NCBI RefSeq assembly: GCF_000935125.1
Contig: NZ_JRKI01000034.1
Coordinates: 248,001 to 312,000 of the forward strand
Direction of reading: 5' to 3'
Origin: Streptomyces natalensis ATCC 27448
GTDB taxonomy: Bacteria > Actinomycetota > Actinomycetes > Streptomycetales > Streptomycetaceae
Length of the DNA stretch: 64,000 nt
Shown here: piece by piece, positions 50,856 through 59,559 of the stretch
Layout of the letters: each line of letters starts with the position of its first letter
Position numbering within the stretch: position 1 is the stretch's first letter
Made by a program: the position numbers and the translations under genes
The notes under the pieces: model-generated
What the model was told of the DNA's origin: nothing
What the model saw: only the letters and a program-made list of their open reading frames with translations
Databases searched by the model: none

Positions 50856-53258
50856 TCACGTGGGTGCGCCATGCCCTGGTTCGGCCGGCTGCTCCGGGAC
50901 GTGGGCGGCTGGCCGGTAGGAGCGGGCCAGGTGGTGTTGGAGGCGGGCGTGGCGGAACTGGTAGACCGCGCCGGCCTGGCGGAGCACGCCCCGCTGGTAG
51001 GCGTCCTCAAGGAACGTGACGAGGGACCAGGGCAGTCGGCCGGTCAGCGGCAGCCAGAGGCGGGCGAGGACCGCCCATTGGCCCCAGGCGGTCAGGCTGA
51101 GCGCGTAGCCGAGGGCGCCGCCGAGCCCGCTGATGACGCCCAGTTTGAGCGCCGCCCACAGGTTCCAGACGAGTGGGCCCATGATCGCCGGCAGGGGCCG
51201 GATCACCGCCCCGGATCCCAGGCCGACCAGGAGTCCGAAGGCGGGGGCCCAGAGGAGGAACTGGACGGCGACCGTGCGGCAGTTCGTGCGCAGCAGGCTG
51301 ATCGGATTGACGGCGGACCGGATGTCGAGAGGGGCTTCGAAGAGGGCCAGAAGGCCGAAGGCGGGGCCCGCTCCCAGCGCGAACACAAGGCCGTAGATGA
51401 TGCTGTCGTCGAGGCCGATGGCCAGGATGGTCGGGAGGCTGACGTGGGCGAGGAGGCCGTTGAGCACTCCGCGGGCGAAGCCGTAGCCGAGGCCGAAGAC
51501 GAGCCCGCACAGCAATCCGATTCCCAGTCGGGCGAGGGCTCTTTGGCCGGATGCCCGGATGCCCTTGCCGGATATGCGCAGGTACCGGCCGGATATCCGC
51601 ATGCGCACGCCGGACGGCTGCACGGGTGCGTCCCTGGCCACGACCAGGAACCAGTACGCGATCCCGAACATGAGTCCCGAGAGGAGCCCTGCCACCAGAC
51701 CGTCGGTGACCTGGAAGGCGAAGGCGTCGAAGAGGGTGCCTACGGCGCAGTCGACGAGCCCGACGGCCAGACAGGTCACCAGCGCGGTCACCAGCGTGCG
51801 GGTGGCGCGGCGAAGCCCGCAACCGAGCCGCCACCACTCCAGGTTGGGGGTGTCGAGCCGGGTCAGGTGGTGGGCGAGGTAGCCGAGCCAGTACTGGGCG
51901 CGTTCCGGGTCGTAGGCGCGACGCGGCCTGTTGCCCGGGCGGTGCTCGGGCCGCGGGCGGTAGACGGCGGCGGTGAAGTTGGCGAGGAGGTGGTCCTCCA
52001 GCTCCTCGGCGCTGCCGAATCGCCGGGTGTCCAGGAGCGCGGCCGGGTCGCCGTCGGGGGTGTCGCTGTAGACGGCGCGGGCCAGTGTGACCATCAGCGG
52101 CGTGGACAGCACCGCAGCGAGGTGGGCACCGGCCGGACTGTGCGGCCGGTCGCGTAGCTCGCTCAGCACCGGGTCCCAGGCGGTCACTGCGGGGGACCCG
52201 CCGCGGGCCTTGCGCGTGGTGCGCGGCAGGTAGTCGGCCAGGTCGCTCAGGGTGAGGTCGGTCAGTTCCACGGCGGCGGCGGAGGTGAGGACGTCGGTCT
52301 CCGCCACGGCCGCGGCGTACTCGGCCGGGCGGCTCGTCAGCAGCAGGGAGAGGGTGGTGGCGTTGAGCGCCTCCAGCGCGGGCCGGCGCAGACCGCTTGC
52401 GATCTCGTCGAAACCGTCCAGCACGGGGAGCACCCGGCCGGTCTCGACCAGCGTGGCGGCCAGGCTCGACCCGCCGGGTCCCGGGGCGGCAAGTCCGGGG
52501 TGATCGCGCGTCAGTTGCGCGGCGAGCCAGTCCCGGAAGGTGAGGGCGGTGGGATCCCATGAGCCGACGCTGAAGATCACCGGTACGGCTTCGGTGCGGG
52601 CCCTCGACTTCAGGTGGTCGAGAACGAACCGCACGGCGAGGATCGTCTTCCCGGAGCCGGACCGGCCAAGCACCGCCAGCCGCCTGGACGGGATCCGCCG
52701 GTAGACGCCCACGATCTCGTCCAGTCGCCCGCTCAGGTCCAGCGGACCGGGCGTTCCCCCGGCGGGCAGACGGCGGATGTTGGCCCAGTGGTCGGTCAGT
52801 TCCTCGGGAACCGGCCGCCAGCGCACCGGCAGCGGATAGGGATCGTGGACCTGCCGCTGCTCCTCCTCGCGCTGCCAGCGGGCGGCCACCGCCTGTGCGA
52901 GCTGCTCGGCGACGTCGGCCAGGGTTTCGTCCAACGCCGAGCCCGGCTGCCCCGGTACCGGTTCGACGCGGTCGGCCGCGTCGTCCGGCGGGATTCCGTC
53001 CCCCGTCCGCCCGTCCCCGGCCCGTCCCTCCCCGTTCCGGCGGATGGCCGCCGCCAACAGCTCCTCGCGTGCGTCGGGGCTCAGCCCGAGGGCATCGGCC
53101 AGCAGCCGCACCGTGGTCACCCTGGGGTCGGCGCGCTCACCCGTCTCCAACCCGCGGATGGTGCGCACCCCCACTCCGGCGCGCTCCGCCAGGGCTTCCT
53201 GCGTCATTTGCGCCTGGTGCCGCAGCTGTCGCAACAGCACGTTGAACTCACTGGTCAC
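50856..53258 (-). CDS. XRE HTH-NACHT NTPase with C-terminal membrane domain
   Basis: This 800-residue protein has three parts. An XRE-type HTH lies at residues 5-60 (LLRQLRHQAQMTQEALAERA). A NACHT-type STAND NTPase follows, with Walker A GRSGSGKT (198-205) and Walker B VLPVLDGFDE (276-285), then SLLLTSRPAEYA. A C-terminal half from about residue 480 has eight or more hydrophobic helices (TLVTALVTCLAVGLVDCAVG and others). The middle contains a RISGRYLRISGKGIRASG repeat. GTG start. NACHT proteins of bacteria include anti-phage sensors and developmental regulators; with HTH and membrane parts combined, a membrane-tethered regulator is plausible. No effector gene is adjacent. Confidence 0.85.
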   Translation of the reverse strand: MTSEFNVLLRQLRHQAQMTQEALAERAGVGVRTIRGLETGERADPRVTTVRLLADALGLSPDAREELLAAAIRRNGEGRAGDGRTGDGIPPDDAADRVEPVPGQPGSALDETLADVAEQLAQAVAARWQREEEQRQVHDPYPLPVRWRPVPEELTDHWANIRRLPAGGTPGPLDLSGRLDEIVGVYRRIPSRRLAVLGRSGSGKTILAVRFVLDHLKSRARTEAVPVIFSVGSWDPTALTFRDWLAAQLTRDHPGLAAPGPGGSSLAATLVETGRVLPVLDGFDEIASGLRRPALEALNATTLSLLLTSRPAEYAAAVAETDVLTSAAAVELTDLTLSDLADYLPRTTRKARGGSPAVTAWDPVLSELRDRPHSPAGAHLAAVLSTPLMVTLARAVYSDTPDGDPAALLDTRRFGSAEELEDHLLANFTAAVYRPRPEHRPGNRPRRAYDPERAQYWLGYLAHHLTRLDTPNLEWWRLGCGLRRATRTLVTALVTCLAVGLVDCAVGTLFDAFAFQVTDGLVAGLLSGLMFGIAYWFLVVARDAPVQPSGVRMRISGRYLRISGKGIRASGQRALARLGIGLLCGLVFGLGYGFARGVLNGLLAHVSLPTILAIGLDDSIIYGLVFALGAGPAFGLLALFEAPLDIRSAVNPISLLRTNCRTVAVQFLLWAPAFGLLVGLGSGAVIRPLPAIMGPLVWNLWAALKLGVISGLGGALGYALSLTAWGQWAVLARLWLPLTGRLPWSLVTFLEDAYQRGVLRQAGAVYQFRHARLQHHLARSYRPAAHVPEQPAEPGHGAPT

Positions 53259-53421
53259 AGGTCACGACCTTCCCCCGCCATGTCGTCATTTCCCCAGGTG
53301 AGGGACTCTAGCGCGGCCACCGGCCGGATACGGCCGGTCGGCTGGCCTGTCCGCCGACCGCTGTCGGGGCCAGCGTCGACGGCATCCGCCAGACCGACCA
53401 CTCCGGAGCCCAGGAGCCGCG

Positions 53422-54492
53422 ATGCCGACGACCGCAACCACCGGCCAACCGCCCGTCACCACCCTCACGCCCCAGGAGCGCGAGATGCTCTACGCGGTCG
53501 GCTGTGGCCTGAGGGACGCCGAGATCGCCGCCGCCCTCGCCCTGCCCGAGGATGCCGTGGCCGGACGCCTCGCGCGGGTCCTCGGCAAACTCGGGCTGCG
53601 CGACCGGGCCGCCGCCATCGTCCATGCCTTCGACTGCGGACTGGTCGCCCCGAGCCACGGACCCAGCGCACAGACGGCGAGCCCGGTACCACAGGCCGAA
53701 GTCCGCCGGGCGCGCGAACCGCAGTGGCACATCTCCGTACTCGGACCGCTGCAAGCGCGGCGCGACGGACGGCCGGTGGATCTGGGGCACCTCCGTCAGC
53801 AAGCCGTCCTGGCGACGCTGGTGCTGTGTCCGGACCGGACGGTCAGCCGGCAGAAGCTGCTCGACGGAGTGTGGGGGCTGGAGCCGCCGATGACGAACGT
53901 GGTGCCGGTGTACATCTACCGACTGCGCAGGATCCTGCGCAGGGAGGACGGTCCGGACTCGGTGATCCGCAGTGACCGGTGTGGCTACCGGATGGCTCCC
54001 GGCGCGGTCGAGGTGGACGTGGCGTGCATGGAGGAACTGGTCGCCGCGGCAGGGAGGGCCGAGCGGGCCGGTGAACTGGCCGAGGCGGTACGCCTCTGCT
54101 CCCAGGCGCTGGACCTGTTCCGCGGGGAACCTCTGTCCGGCCTCCCCGGGCCGTTCACCGAGCTGGAGCGGCTGCGCCTCATCGAGCGCAGGACCGCCCT
54201 CGTGCAGCGGAAGCTGGACTGGCAGCTGCGGCTGGGCCGGCACACCGAGGTGGTGGCCGAGCTGTGGGCCCTGGCCGCGGAACAGCCCCTGAACGAAGCC
54301 GTCGCCGCGATGCTGATGCGCGCGCTGTACGACAGCAGCCGACAGGCCGACGCGTTGGCCGTGTTCGATCGCACCCGGCGCCGTCTGGCCGACGATCTGG
54401 GGGTGCCACCGGGGCAGATGCTCCGGCAGACGCACCAGATGATCCTTCGTGGCCACGACGCGGGCCTCGGCCTCGCCCGTACCCGGCGGTGA
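53422..54492 (+). CDS. SARP-type regulator with an extra N-terminal LuxR-like HTH
   Basis: The 356-residue regulator has an unusual order. Residues 14-75 look like a LuxR/GerE HTH (LTPQEREMLYAVGCGLRDAE, then LGKLGLRDRAAAIVHAFDCG). Residues 100-185 form an OmpR-like winged HTH (ISVLGPLQARRDGRPVDLG), and residues 195-345 a BTAD domain (VDVACMEELVAAAGRAERAG). ATG at 53422 has AGGAG six bases upstream. Its stop overlaps the GTG of the next gene. SARPs activate biosynthetic clusters; two DNA-binding domains in one protein could bridge distinct sites. Confidence 0.85.
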   Translation: MPTTATTGQPPVTTLTPQEREMLYAVGCGLRDAEIAAALALPEDAVAGRLARVLGKLGLRDRAAAIVHAFDCGLVAPSHGPSAQTASPVPQAEVRRAREPQWHISVLGPLQARRDGRPVDLGHLRQQAVLATLVLCPDRTVSRQKLLDGVWGLEPPMTNVVPVYIYRLRRILRREDGPDSVIRSDRCGYRMAPGAVEVDVACMEELVAAAGRAERAGELAEAVRLCSQALDLFRGEPLSGLPGPFTELERLRLIERRTALVQRKLDWQLRLGRHTEVVAELWALAAEQPLNEAVAAMLMRALYDSSRQADALAVFDRTRRRLADDLGVPPGQMLRQTHQMILRGHDAGLGLARTRR

Positions 54493-55184
54493 CCCGTCCG
54501 ACGCCGCGCTCGCGCGGTGAGGAGCTGCTGTTGGCGAGGATCTCCGCGGCGGCCGGCCGCGAACGCATCGGCAGGCGATGTGCCACCTACGCGGGTGCCG
54601 CACGGACGCCCCACGCACCGCCCGCGCCCGTCCGGTGGATCCGGGGCCTGCCGGCCTTCGTCCGGTGCGGCCGGCGTTCCGCGACGAAGAGCGCGGACGC
54701 GCGACTGGACCTTTACGAGCACGGGTTGACGGTTGCCGTGAAGGGACGGATCCATGTGGTCCGCTACGACACCACCGCCATGTTCCGGAAGAGCAGTCCC
54801 ACCGCTCGCACCTACACGCTCACCGACGTCGAAGGGAAACGGGTCGTGCTGCTCGGCAGGCCCGAGGAAAGCGGCGCGGAGGAATGGGGGCCCGAGATCC
54901 AGCGGGCCATCACTCATGCCCAACTGCCCCAGGCACTGGCCGCACTCGACAACGGTGCGCGACTGGTGTTCGGGGACATCTGGCTGACCAGGGAACGGGT
55001 CGGGGTCGGGGAGGTGTCCGTGCGGTGGCCCCAGGTGCGGCAGATCGACCTCGGGGAGGGGGCCGTCAGGCTCGTCACCGACGGCAAGGGGCGCCGCCTC
55101 GTGTCGACGACGTCCCCTGTCCCGAATCTCTTCGTCCTCCGCGCACTCGTCGAACGCCTTCGGACGGACGGCATGCGTGCATGA
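54489..55184 (+). CDS. DUF6585-like protein, coupled to the SARP gene
   Basis: The 231-residue protein is recognised by pattern only: LYEHGLTVAVKGRIHVVRYD, then TYTLTDVEGKRVVLL, EEWGPEIQRAITHAQLPQAL and PNLFVLRALVERL. This order fits the uncharacterised actinobacterial DUF6585 family. The GTG at 54489 overlaps the SARP stop (GTGA), so the two are likely co-translated. No membrane segment is evident. Function unknown; coupling suggests it works with or under the regulator. Confidence 0.6.
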   Translation: MTRPTPRSRGEELLLARISAAAGRERIGRRCATYAGAARTPHAPPAPVRWIRGLPAFVRCGRRSATKSADARLDLYEHGLTVAVKGRIHVVRYDTTAMFRKSSPTARTYTLTDVEGKRVVLLGRPEESGAEEWGPEIQRAITHAQLPQALAALDNGARLVFGDIWLTRERVGVGEVSVRWPQVRQIDLGEGAVRLVTDGKGRRLVSTTSPVPNLFVLRALVERLRTDGMRA

Positions 55185-55303
55185 CTGAGGAGCCGATCCT
55201 CCGAGCACCCATCGCCATTTCATCGCCATTCCAACCGCGGCGGCTAACGTCACAGCACCGCACAGCAGTTGTGTGCCGGCCGACCATGAGGAGAAACCGA
55301 ACG

Positions 55304-56080
55304 ATGACCCAGGCCCGCAGGTGGAAGAAGGCGATCGGCGCTGCCGGTGCGACGGCGGCCATGGTGGCCCTGAGCACCGCCGCGCCCGCCGTTGCCCACG
55401 CCGATCAGGTACACCACTACTACCTGGAGGTCGGCGGCACGGGCTCGGCGGCGCCCGCGCCCGACTGCACCGGCACCTACGGATTCGCCAACAAGCACCT
55501 CAACGGTGGCATACCGGTGCCGGTCTGCTATCCGGCGAGCGCCGGCCCCTGGCTCAACGGCCACAACGCCCCGGACGTCACCGCACCGAGCTTCGACGCC
55601 AGCGTGCGCGAGGGGTACCGCAACCTGCTGGCCGCCGCCGAGGACACCTACCACCGCGACCCGGGCGCCCGTTTCACGATCGTCGGCTACTCCCAGGGCG
55701 CACAGGTGGCCGACCAGGTGCTGGCGACGATATCCGAGGGCGGTACGGACATACCCCGCTCGCAGGTGAACGGCATGCTGTATTCCGACCCCATGCAGCC
55801 CGACACCGGCATCTGGTCCCGGGTTCCGAAGGGTTGGAGCGCCTTGGGCTTCACGTCCACGGGCGCCGGCCGGACGACGTTCGACGGCGTCCCGGTGCAG
55901 CGCTTCTGCATCCGCACCGACCTGGCGTGCGACGCCACCTCGCTCCAGTCCATCCCCGGCTTCCTCAACCAGCACCCCAAGTACTGGCAGGACGGCAACG
56001 TCATGACGCAGACCATCGGCCACGACGGCGGTGACGGAGTCGTCTGGTACGAGCCCGACGGGCGCGTCAGGACCTCGTAA
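55304..56080 (+). CDS. Secreted PE-PPE/cutinase-like serine hydrolase
   Basis: The 258-residue precursor has a signal peptide (AIGAAGATAAMVALSTAAPA, cleavage about residue 33). The alpha/beta hydrolase domain has Ser130 in FTIVGYSQGAQVA, a GYSQG motif as in cutinases and PE-PPE domains. Four Cys residues in the mature part could form disulphides (DCTGTYG, VCYPASAG, FCIRTDLACD). Likely an extracellular esterase. ATG at 55304 with GAGGAG about ten bases upstream; the in-frame ATG at 55286 overlaps that SD. It lies 119 bp after the DUF6585-like gene on the same strand. Confidence 0.85.
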   Translation: MTQARRWKKAIGAAGATAAMVALSTAAPAVAHADQVHHYYLEVGGTGSAAPAPDCTGTYGFANKHLNGGIPVPVCYPASAGPWLNGHNAPDVTAPSFDASVREGYRNLLAAAEDTYHRDPGARFTIVGYSQGAQVADQVLATISEGGTDIPRSQVNGMLYSDPMQPDTGIWSRVPKGWSALGFTSTGAGRTTFDGVPVQRFCIRTDLACDATSLQSIPGFLNQHPKYWQDGNVMTQTIGHDGGDGVVWYEPDGRVRTS

Positions 56081-56179
56081 CCGGCGAGCGCGGCGGGCTC
56101 GCGGCCGCGGTGCTGCTGCGGGTGGGTGACCATCTGGCGGCGCTGCCGGCGATCGACCTTCGAGCGGTCGGGGTGTGAC

Positions 56180-57448
56180 CTAGCCGCGCTGTCCCGGGAC
56201 GTCCTTGACGAACACGATGCCGTCGATGCCGTCCAAGTGGGCCGGGTCGAGCGGGGCGTAGCCGAACCAGGGGGACACCCGGGGCGCGGGCCGCGTGTCG
56301 CCGAGGGTGGCGGCCAGCCGCGGGGCGTCGAGGACGCATCGGTCCTCCGGGAGCGCGTACAGGAGTCCTTCGAGGGTGTCCGGCGGCGGCGTGTCCACTC
56401 CCTGGTGCCGGATCGTGCCAAGTGCCGTGGCGACGAAGGCGTACTCCTCGCCGAGCCGGTCGCTCACCAGCGCACCGGCGCTCCACCACTCCAGCCGCAT
56501 CCCGCCCATCCGCATCGAGCTCTTCTCCCGCTGGAGATGGGCGTTGTGGGCGTGGACGAGTACCGGGGACCGGTCGGCGAGGGCGAGGAGGTTGTGGGCC
56601 ATCATCAGATCCCGCTGCGCGCACAGCCGGGTCAGGCGGGCCGGTGAGGTGTCGGCCATCCAGTGGTGGTAGCGCAGCAGGCCGGTCGCGGTGCGCCCGT
56701 ACAGGCGCGCCCGGTCCCAGTCGTCCTGCGAGGTCGTCGCGCGCAGGTGCGGTGTGTGCATGTCGAGCAGCGCCATCAAGTCATCGGTGAACAGCCGCAG
56801 TTGGGCCGCTTCGGCCGACTGCCCCACGGACTGGGCCGGGTCCATCATCACGGCGGGATCGGTCCACCGGTCGTCGGTGCCGAGCAGGCGGTCGAGCGTT
56901 TCCCCGGTGCAGGGGAGCAGGTCCGCGTCCACCCGGGCCGCGAGGTAGCCGTGGAGTGCGGTGAGGGCCTGCCGGGGGCTCGCGGCGGCGGCCATCTCCA
57001 GCGGGCCGTCGAAGCCGGCGAAGCGGAGCCGCTCGGAGGCGGGCCGGCCGTCGTTGTCGGCACGGGCGTTGTAGGCGCGCATCCAGCGCACCAGCTCGCG
57101 GTTGGCCGCGGACGCGCCCCACCCGTGGCTGAATCCGCGCTCCATGACCTCGTCGAGGGTGCCCGTGCCCGAGGTGACGTAGTCGTCCACGACCAGGCCC
57201 CTCATGCAGTCGCTCTCGATGGCGATGGTCCGGTATCCCTCCTCCTCGACGAGCTGCCGGAAGAGTTCGTTGCGCAGGTCGAGCAGGGTGTCCTCGCCGT
57301 GCTCCGGCTCACCCAGGGCGAGCAGCCGCGGCGGGGCCGGGAGCAGCCTCATGACGGCGGCCGCCTCGACGGCATGGGCGGTGTCGTTGATGTCAGCAGC
57401 CTTGATGTCAGCAGTGTTGATGCCAGTAGCACCCGACGTCATCTTCAT
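56180..57448 (-). CDS. Erythromycin esterase family protein
   Basis: This 422-residue protein has the family landmarks LLALGEPEHGEDTLLDLRNE (43-62), TIAIESDCMRG, a central DMHTPHL and VLVHAHNAHLQREKSS. The conserved His/Glu pattern fits the Ere-like metal-independent hydrolase fold. Start chosen at ATG 57448 (MKMTSG); upstream in-frame ATG at 57508 overlaps the divergent gene and is less likely. It is divergent from a double-HTH MerR regulator with a palindrome in between, suggesting drug-responsive control. Real macrolide substrates are not proven; many homologues have other roles. Confidence 0.8.
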   Translation of the reverse strand: MKMTSGATGINTADIKAADINDTAHAVEAAAVMRLLPAPPRLLALGEPEHGEDTLLDLRNELFRQLVEEEGYRTIAIESDCMRGLVVDDYVTSGTGTLDEVMERGFSHGWGASAANRELVRWMRAYNARADNDGRPASERLRFAGFDGPLEMAAAASPRQALTALHGYLAARVDADLLPCTGETLDRLLGTDDRWTDPAVMMDPAQSVGQSAEAAQLRLFTDDLMALLDMHTPHLRATTSQDDWDRARLYGRTATGLLRYHHWMADTSPARLTRLCAQRDLMMAHNLLALADRSPVLVHAHNAHLQREKSSMRMGGMRLEWWSAGALVSDRLGEEYAFVATALGTIRHQGVDTPPPDTLEGLLYALPEDRCVLDAPRLAATLGDTRPAPRVSPWFGYAPLDPAHLDGIDGIVFVKDVPGQRG

Positions 57449-57453
57449 GCCGT

Positions 57454-57467
57454 CAACGGTATCGTTG
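57454..57467. promoter_or_regulatory. Candidate MerR operator
   Basis: CAACG-GTAT-CGTTG is a perfect 5-bp inverted repeat (extended imperfectly by GT/AC) just upstream of the esterase start and 40 bp before the MerR start. MerR regulators bind such dyads within promoters. The link to the adjacent gene is inferred. Confidence 0.5.
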
Positions 57468-57506
57468 AACCTTCGGTGGAAACTTTTCAGCGATATCGGC
57501 AGGCCC

Positions 57507-58259
57507 ATGGGACGAAACCTTCAAAACAGTGAACGGCTCAGGCCGGTCGATCTGGCACGCGGACACGGTCTGTCCACGCAGGCGGTCAGGAACTACGAGG
57601 AGGCCGGCATCCTCCCGCCCGCCGGTCGCACACCCCACGGCTACCGCACCTACACGCCGCTGCACGCGGGGGCCCTGCGCGCGTTTCTCGCCCTGGTACC
57701 CGGCCACGGGCACCAGACGGCGACGTCGATCATGCGGGCCGTGAACGAGGGCGCGGTCGACGACGCCTTCCGCCTCATCGACGAGAGCCACGCCCAACTC
57801 CTCGACGACCGCCGTACCCTCCAGGCCGTGGAGAGCGCCCTGCGCGACCTGGACCCCACTCCGGCGGCGTCCGAACCCGGCGTGGGGTCCGAACCGGCCG
57901 CGGCGTCCGACCCCGGCGGCACGTTCATCGGGCCGCTGGCGGGGAAGCTGGGTATCCGGCCCGCGACGCTGCGCAAATGGGAGCGCGCCGGGCTGGTACG
58001 CCCGCGCCGCGACCCGCTGACCGGGTACCGCGTCTACGCCGAGGCCGACGTACGGGACGCCCGGCTGACCCACCAGCTCAGGCGGGGCGGCTACCTGCTG
58101 GAGCAGATCGCCCCGCTGATCGCCCAGGTAAGGACGGCCGGCGGCCTGGAGCCGCTGGAGGCCGCACTGTGCGAGTGGCGCGGCCGGCTGTCGGCCCGGG
58201 GGCGGTCGATGCTGACCGGGGCCGCGGAGTTGGAGGCGTACCTCAGCAAGCGCGGATGA
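57507..58259 (+). CDS. MerR family regulator with duplicated HTH (TioE type)
   Basis: This 250-residue protein contains two MerR-type winged HTH units. The first is at about 12-50 (VDLARGHGLSTQAVRNYEEA, GYRTYTP) and the second at about 140-180 (GPLAGKLGIRPATLRKWERA, GYRVYAE). A linker rich in Pro/Glu/Ala repeats (SEPGVGSEPAAASDPGG) separates them. The TioE-like family has this arrangement and is linked to antibiotic clusters. ATG at 57507. Divergent from the erythromycin-esterase-like gene, which it may control together with itself. Confidence 0.85.
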   Translation: MGRNLQNSERLRPVDLARGHGLSTQAVRNYEEAGILPPAGRTPHGYRTYTPLHAGALRAFLALVPGHGHQTATSIMRAVNEGAVDDAFRLIDESHAQLLDDRRTLQAVESALRDLDPTPAASEPGVGSEPAAASDPGGTFIGPLAGKLGIRPATLRKWERAGLVRPRRDPLTGYRVYAEADVRDARLTHQLRRGGYLLEQIAPLIAQVRTAGGLEPLEAALCEWRGRLSARGRSMLTGAAELEAYLSKRG

Positions 58260-58362
58260 GAGGTGTGTCCTGGCACGGGCTCAATATCGGTGCGATATGC
58301 GTCTTTCATAGCTTCCTTCCGTAACGCGTCACAGCACAGCCACGACGAAAGGACGCAACGTC

Positions 58363-58770
58363 ATGCGCAAGCTCATGACCATCGGCGCCGCGAGCGCCGG
58401 CGCCGCGCTCATGCTGGCCGTCGGTTCGGGCACCGCCACCGCCGACACCATGTCCAAGCCCTGGAGCGAGAGCGTCAGCGGCGCGAGCGGCTCCGGCACG
58501 ATCAAGACGGTGTGGGGCAAGGACGGCGGCAAGGTGACGGCGACGGGCAAGCTGAAGGTCACGGCCGCCAAGGGCTGTTACACGATCTCGGTCGGCGAAG
58601 GCTTCATAGGCAAGCCGACGGGGCCCCAGGTCTGGAACAAGGCGCCGCAGAAGCAGTGCGGCCCCGGCACGATCGACGTGACCGCCACGCTCCCGCCGAA
58701 CCAGTTCTGGGACGGGCCTTGGGTCCACATCTGCAAGGACGGCGACGACAGCCGGGCCTGCAAGTCCTGA
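58363..58770 (+). CDS. Small secreted protein
   Basis: The 135-residue precursor has a clean signal peptide (KLMTIGAASAGAALMLAVGS, cleavage about residue 27). The mature domain is about 108 residues with three cysteines visible (GCYTISV, KQCGPGT and HICKDGDDSRACKS, the last holding two). The repeated Gly/Lys/Thr beta pattern suggests a small beta-sandwich. GAAAGGA precedes the ATG. A perfect 15-bp hairpin terminator follows the stop. Family not recognised. Confidence 0.78.
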   Translation: MRKLMTIGAASAGAALMLAVGSGTATADTMSKPWSESVSGASGSGTIKTVWGKDGGKVTATGKLKVTAAKGCYTISVGEGFIGKPTGPQVWNKAPQKQCGPGTIDVTATLPPNQFWDGPWVHICKDGDDSRACKS

Positions 58771-58784
58771 CGTCGACCAGCAGG

Positions 58785-58821
58785 GTGTGGGGAGGGACTT
58801 CGGCGGAGTCCCTCCCCACAC
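58785..58821. terminator. Hairpin terminator after the small secreted protein
   Basis: GTGTGGGGAGGGACT pairs perfectly with 58807-58821 across a seven-base loop (TCGGCGG). Lies 14 bp after the stop codon and before the leftward oxidoreductase remnant, so it can serve both strands. Confidence 0.82.
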
Positions 58822-58831
58822 CGACGCCTCC

Positions 58832-59007
58832 TCAGCGACGGCCGAGAACCTCGGCGATCCGGCTGAACCCGTCCGCGCCATGGCCCAGTCCGATGATGCG
58901 GCGGGCCATGCCCTCGGCCGCGCGCATCACGCCCGCATCGATGCCATGGGCCTCGGAGGTCCGTCGATCGCCCTCTATGAGCTTCTCCGCGCCGTCGCGC
59001 GCTGCCA
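58832..59007 (-). pseudogene. C-terminal remnant of an NAD(P)-dependent oxidoreductase
   Basis: The leftward frame encodes EKLIEGDRRTSEAHGIDAGV, MRAAEGMARRIIGLGHGADG and FSRIAEVLGRR, then TGA at 58834-58832. This is the terminal helix bundle of beta-hydroxyacid/imine-reductase-like NAD(P)-binding proteins. The Rossmann domain and most of the protein are missing; immediately upstream is an HxlR-type operator. No start codon. Deletion remnant. Confidence 0.6.
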
Positions 59008-59031
59008 AGTACCCACAAAAAAGTGGGTACT
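59008..59031. promoter_or_regulatory. Perfect inverted repeat, HxlR-type operator
   Basis: AGTACCCAC-AAAAAA-GTGGGTACT, 9-bp perfect arms with an A6 spacer. This GTACCCAC/GTGGGTAC layout is typical of HxlR-family operators in actinobacteria. No HxlR gene is in the window. It now sits directly before a truncated oxidoreductase, probably the promoter of the gene that was deleted. Confidence 0.6.
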
Positions 59032-59059
59032 GCGGCGCGCCCGTCCCGCTCGGCCTTCC

Positions 59060-59535
59060 CTACGTTCTCCTGCGGGAGATCGTCTTGGCGGCGGCGCCCG
59101 GGGCGCTCTGCCGCATGAACGCCCACAGCACGAGCCCGAGGCAGCTGAACGCGGCACCCAGTGCGCATACGGCGCCCCAACCGGCCATCGTGTAGAGGGA
59201 GGTTGCGGCGATGGCGCCGGTGGCGCTGCCGATCGAGTAGAAGACCATGTATCCGCCGATCAGCCGGCTCCCCGCGTCCGGGTGCAGCGCGTGGATCAGG
59301 GTCTGGTTGGTGACATGGACCGCCTGCACGGCGAGGTCGAGAAGGATCACGCCGACGAACAGGGCCCAGAGCGAGCTGCGGGTGAAGGCCAAGGGCAGCC
59401 AGGAGGCGGCGAGCAGGGCCAGGGCGATGCCCGTCGTCCGCCGGGAGAGTCCGCGGTCGTTCAGGCGGCCCGCCACGGTCGCGGCCAGGGCGCCGGCGAC
59501 ACCGATCAGCCCCAGCGCCCCGGTCGGGTGAGCCG
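59060..59535 (-). pseudogene. C-terminal remnant of an MFS transporter
   Basis: About 155 residues of the last six-helix half of an MFS transporter: GALGLIGVAGALAATVAGRL, NDRGLSRRTTGIALALLAAS, VGVILLDLAVQAVHVTNQTL and a final helix ending in an Arg-rich tail (TISRRRT). The first half of the protein is missing and the upstream sequence (59536-59560) does not continue the family. An ATG at 59476 could start a fragment, but half a transporter is not expected to work. Confidence 0.7.
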
Positions 59536-59559
59536 AGGCCGATCCACGCCGGCTGACCT

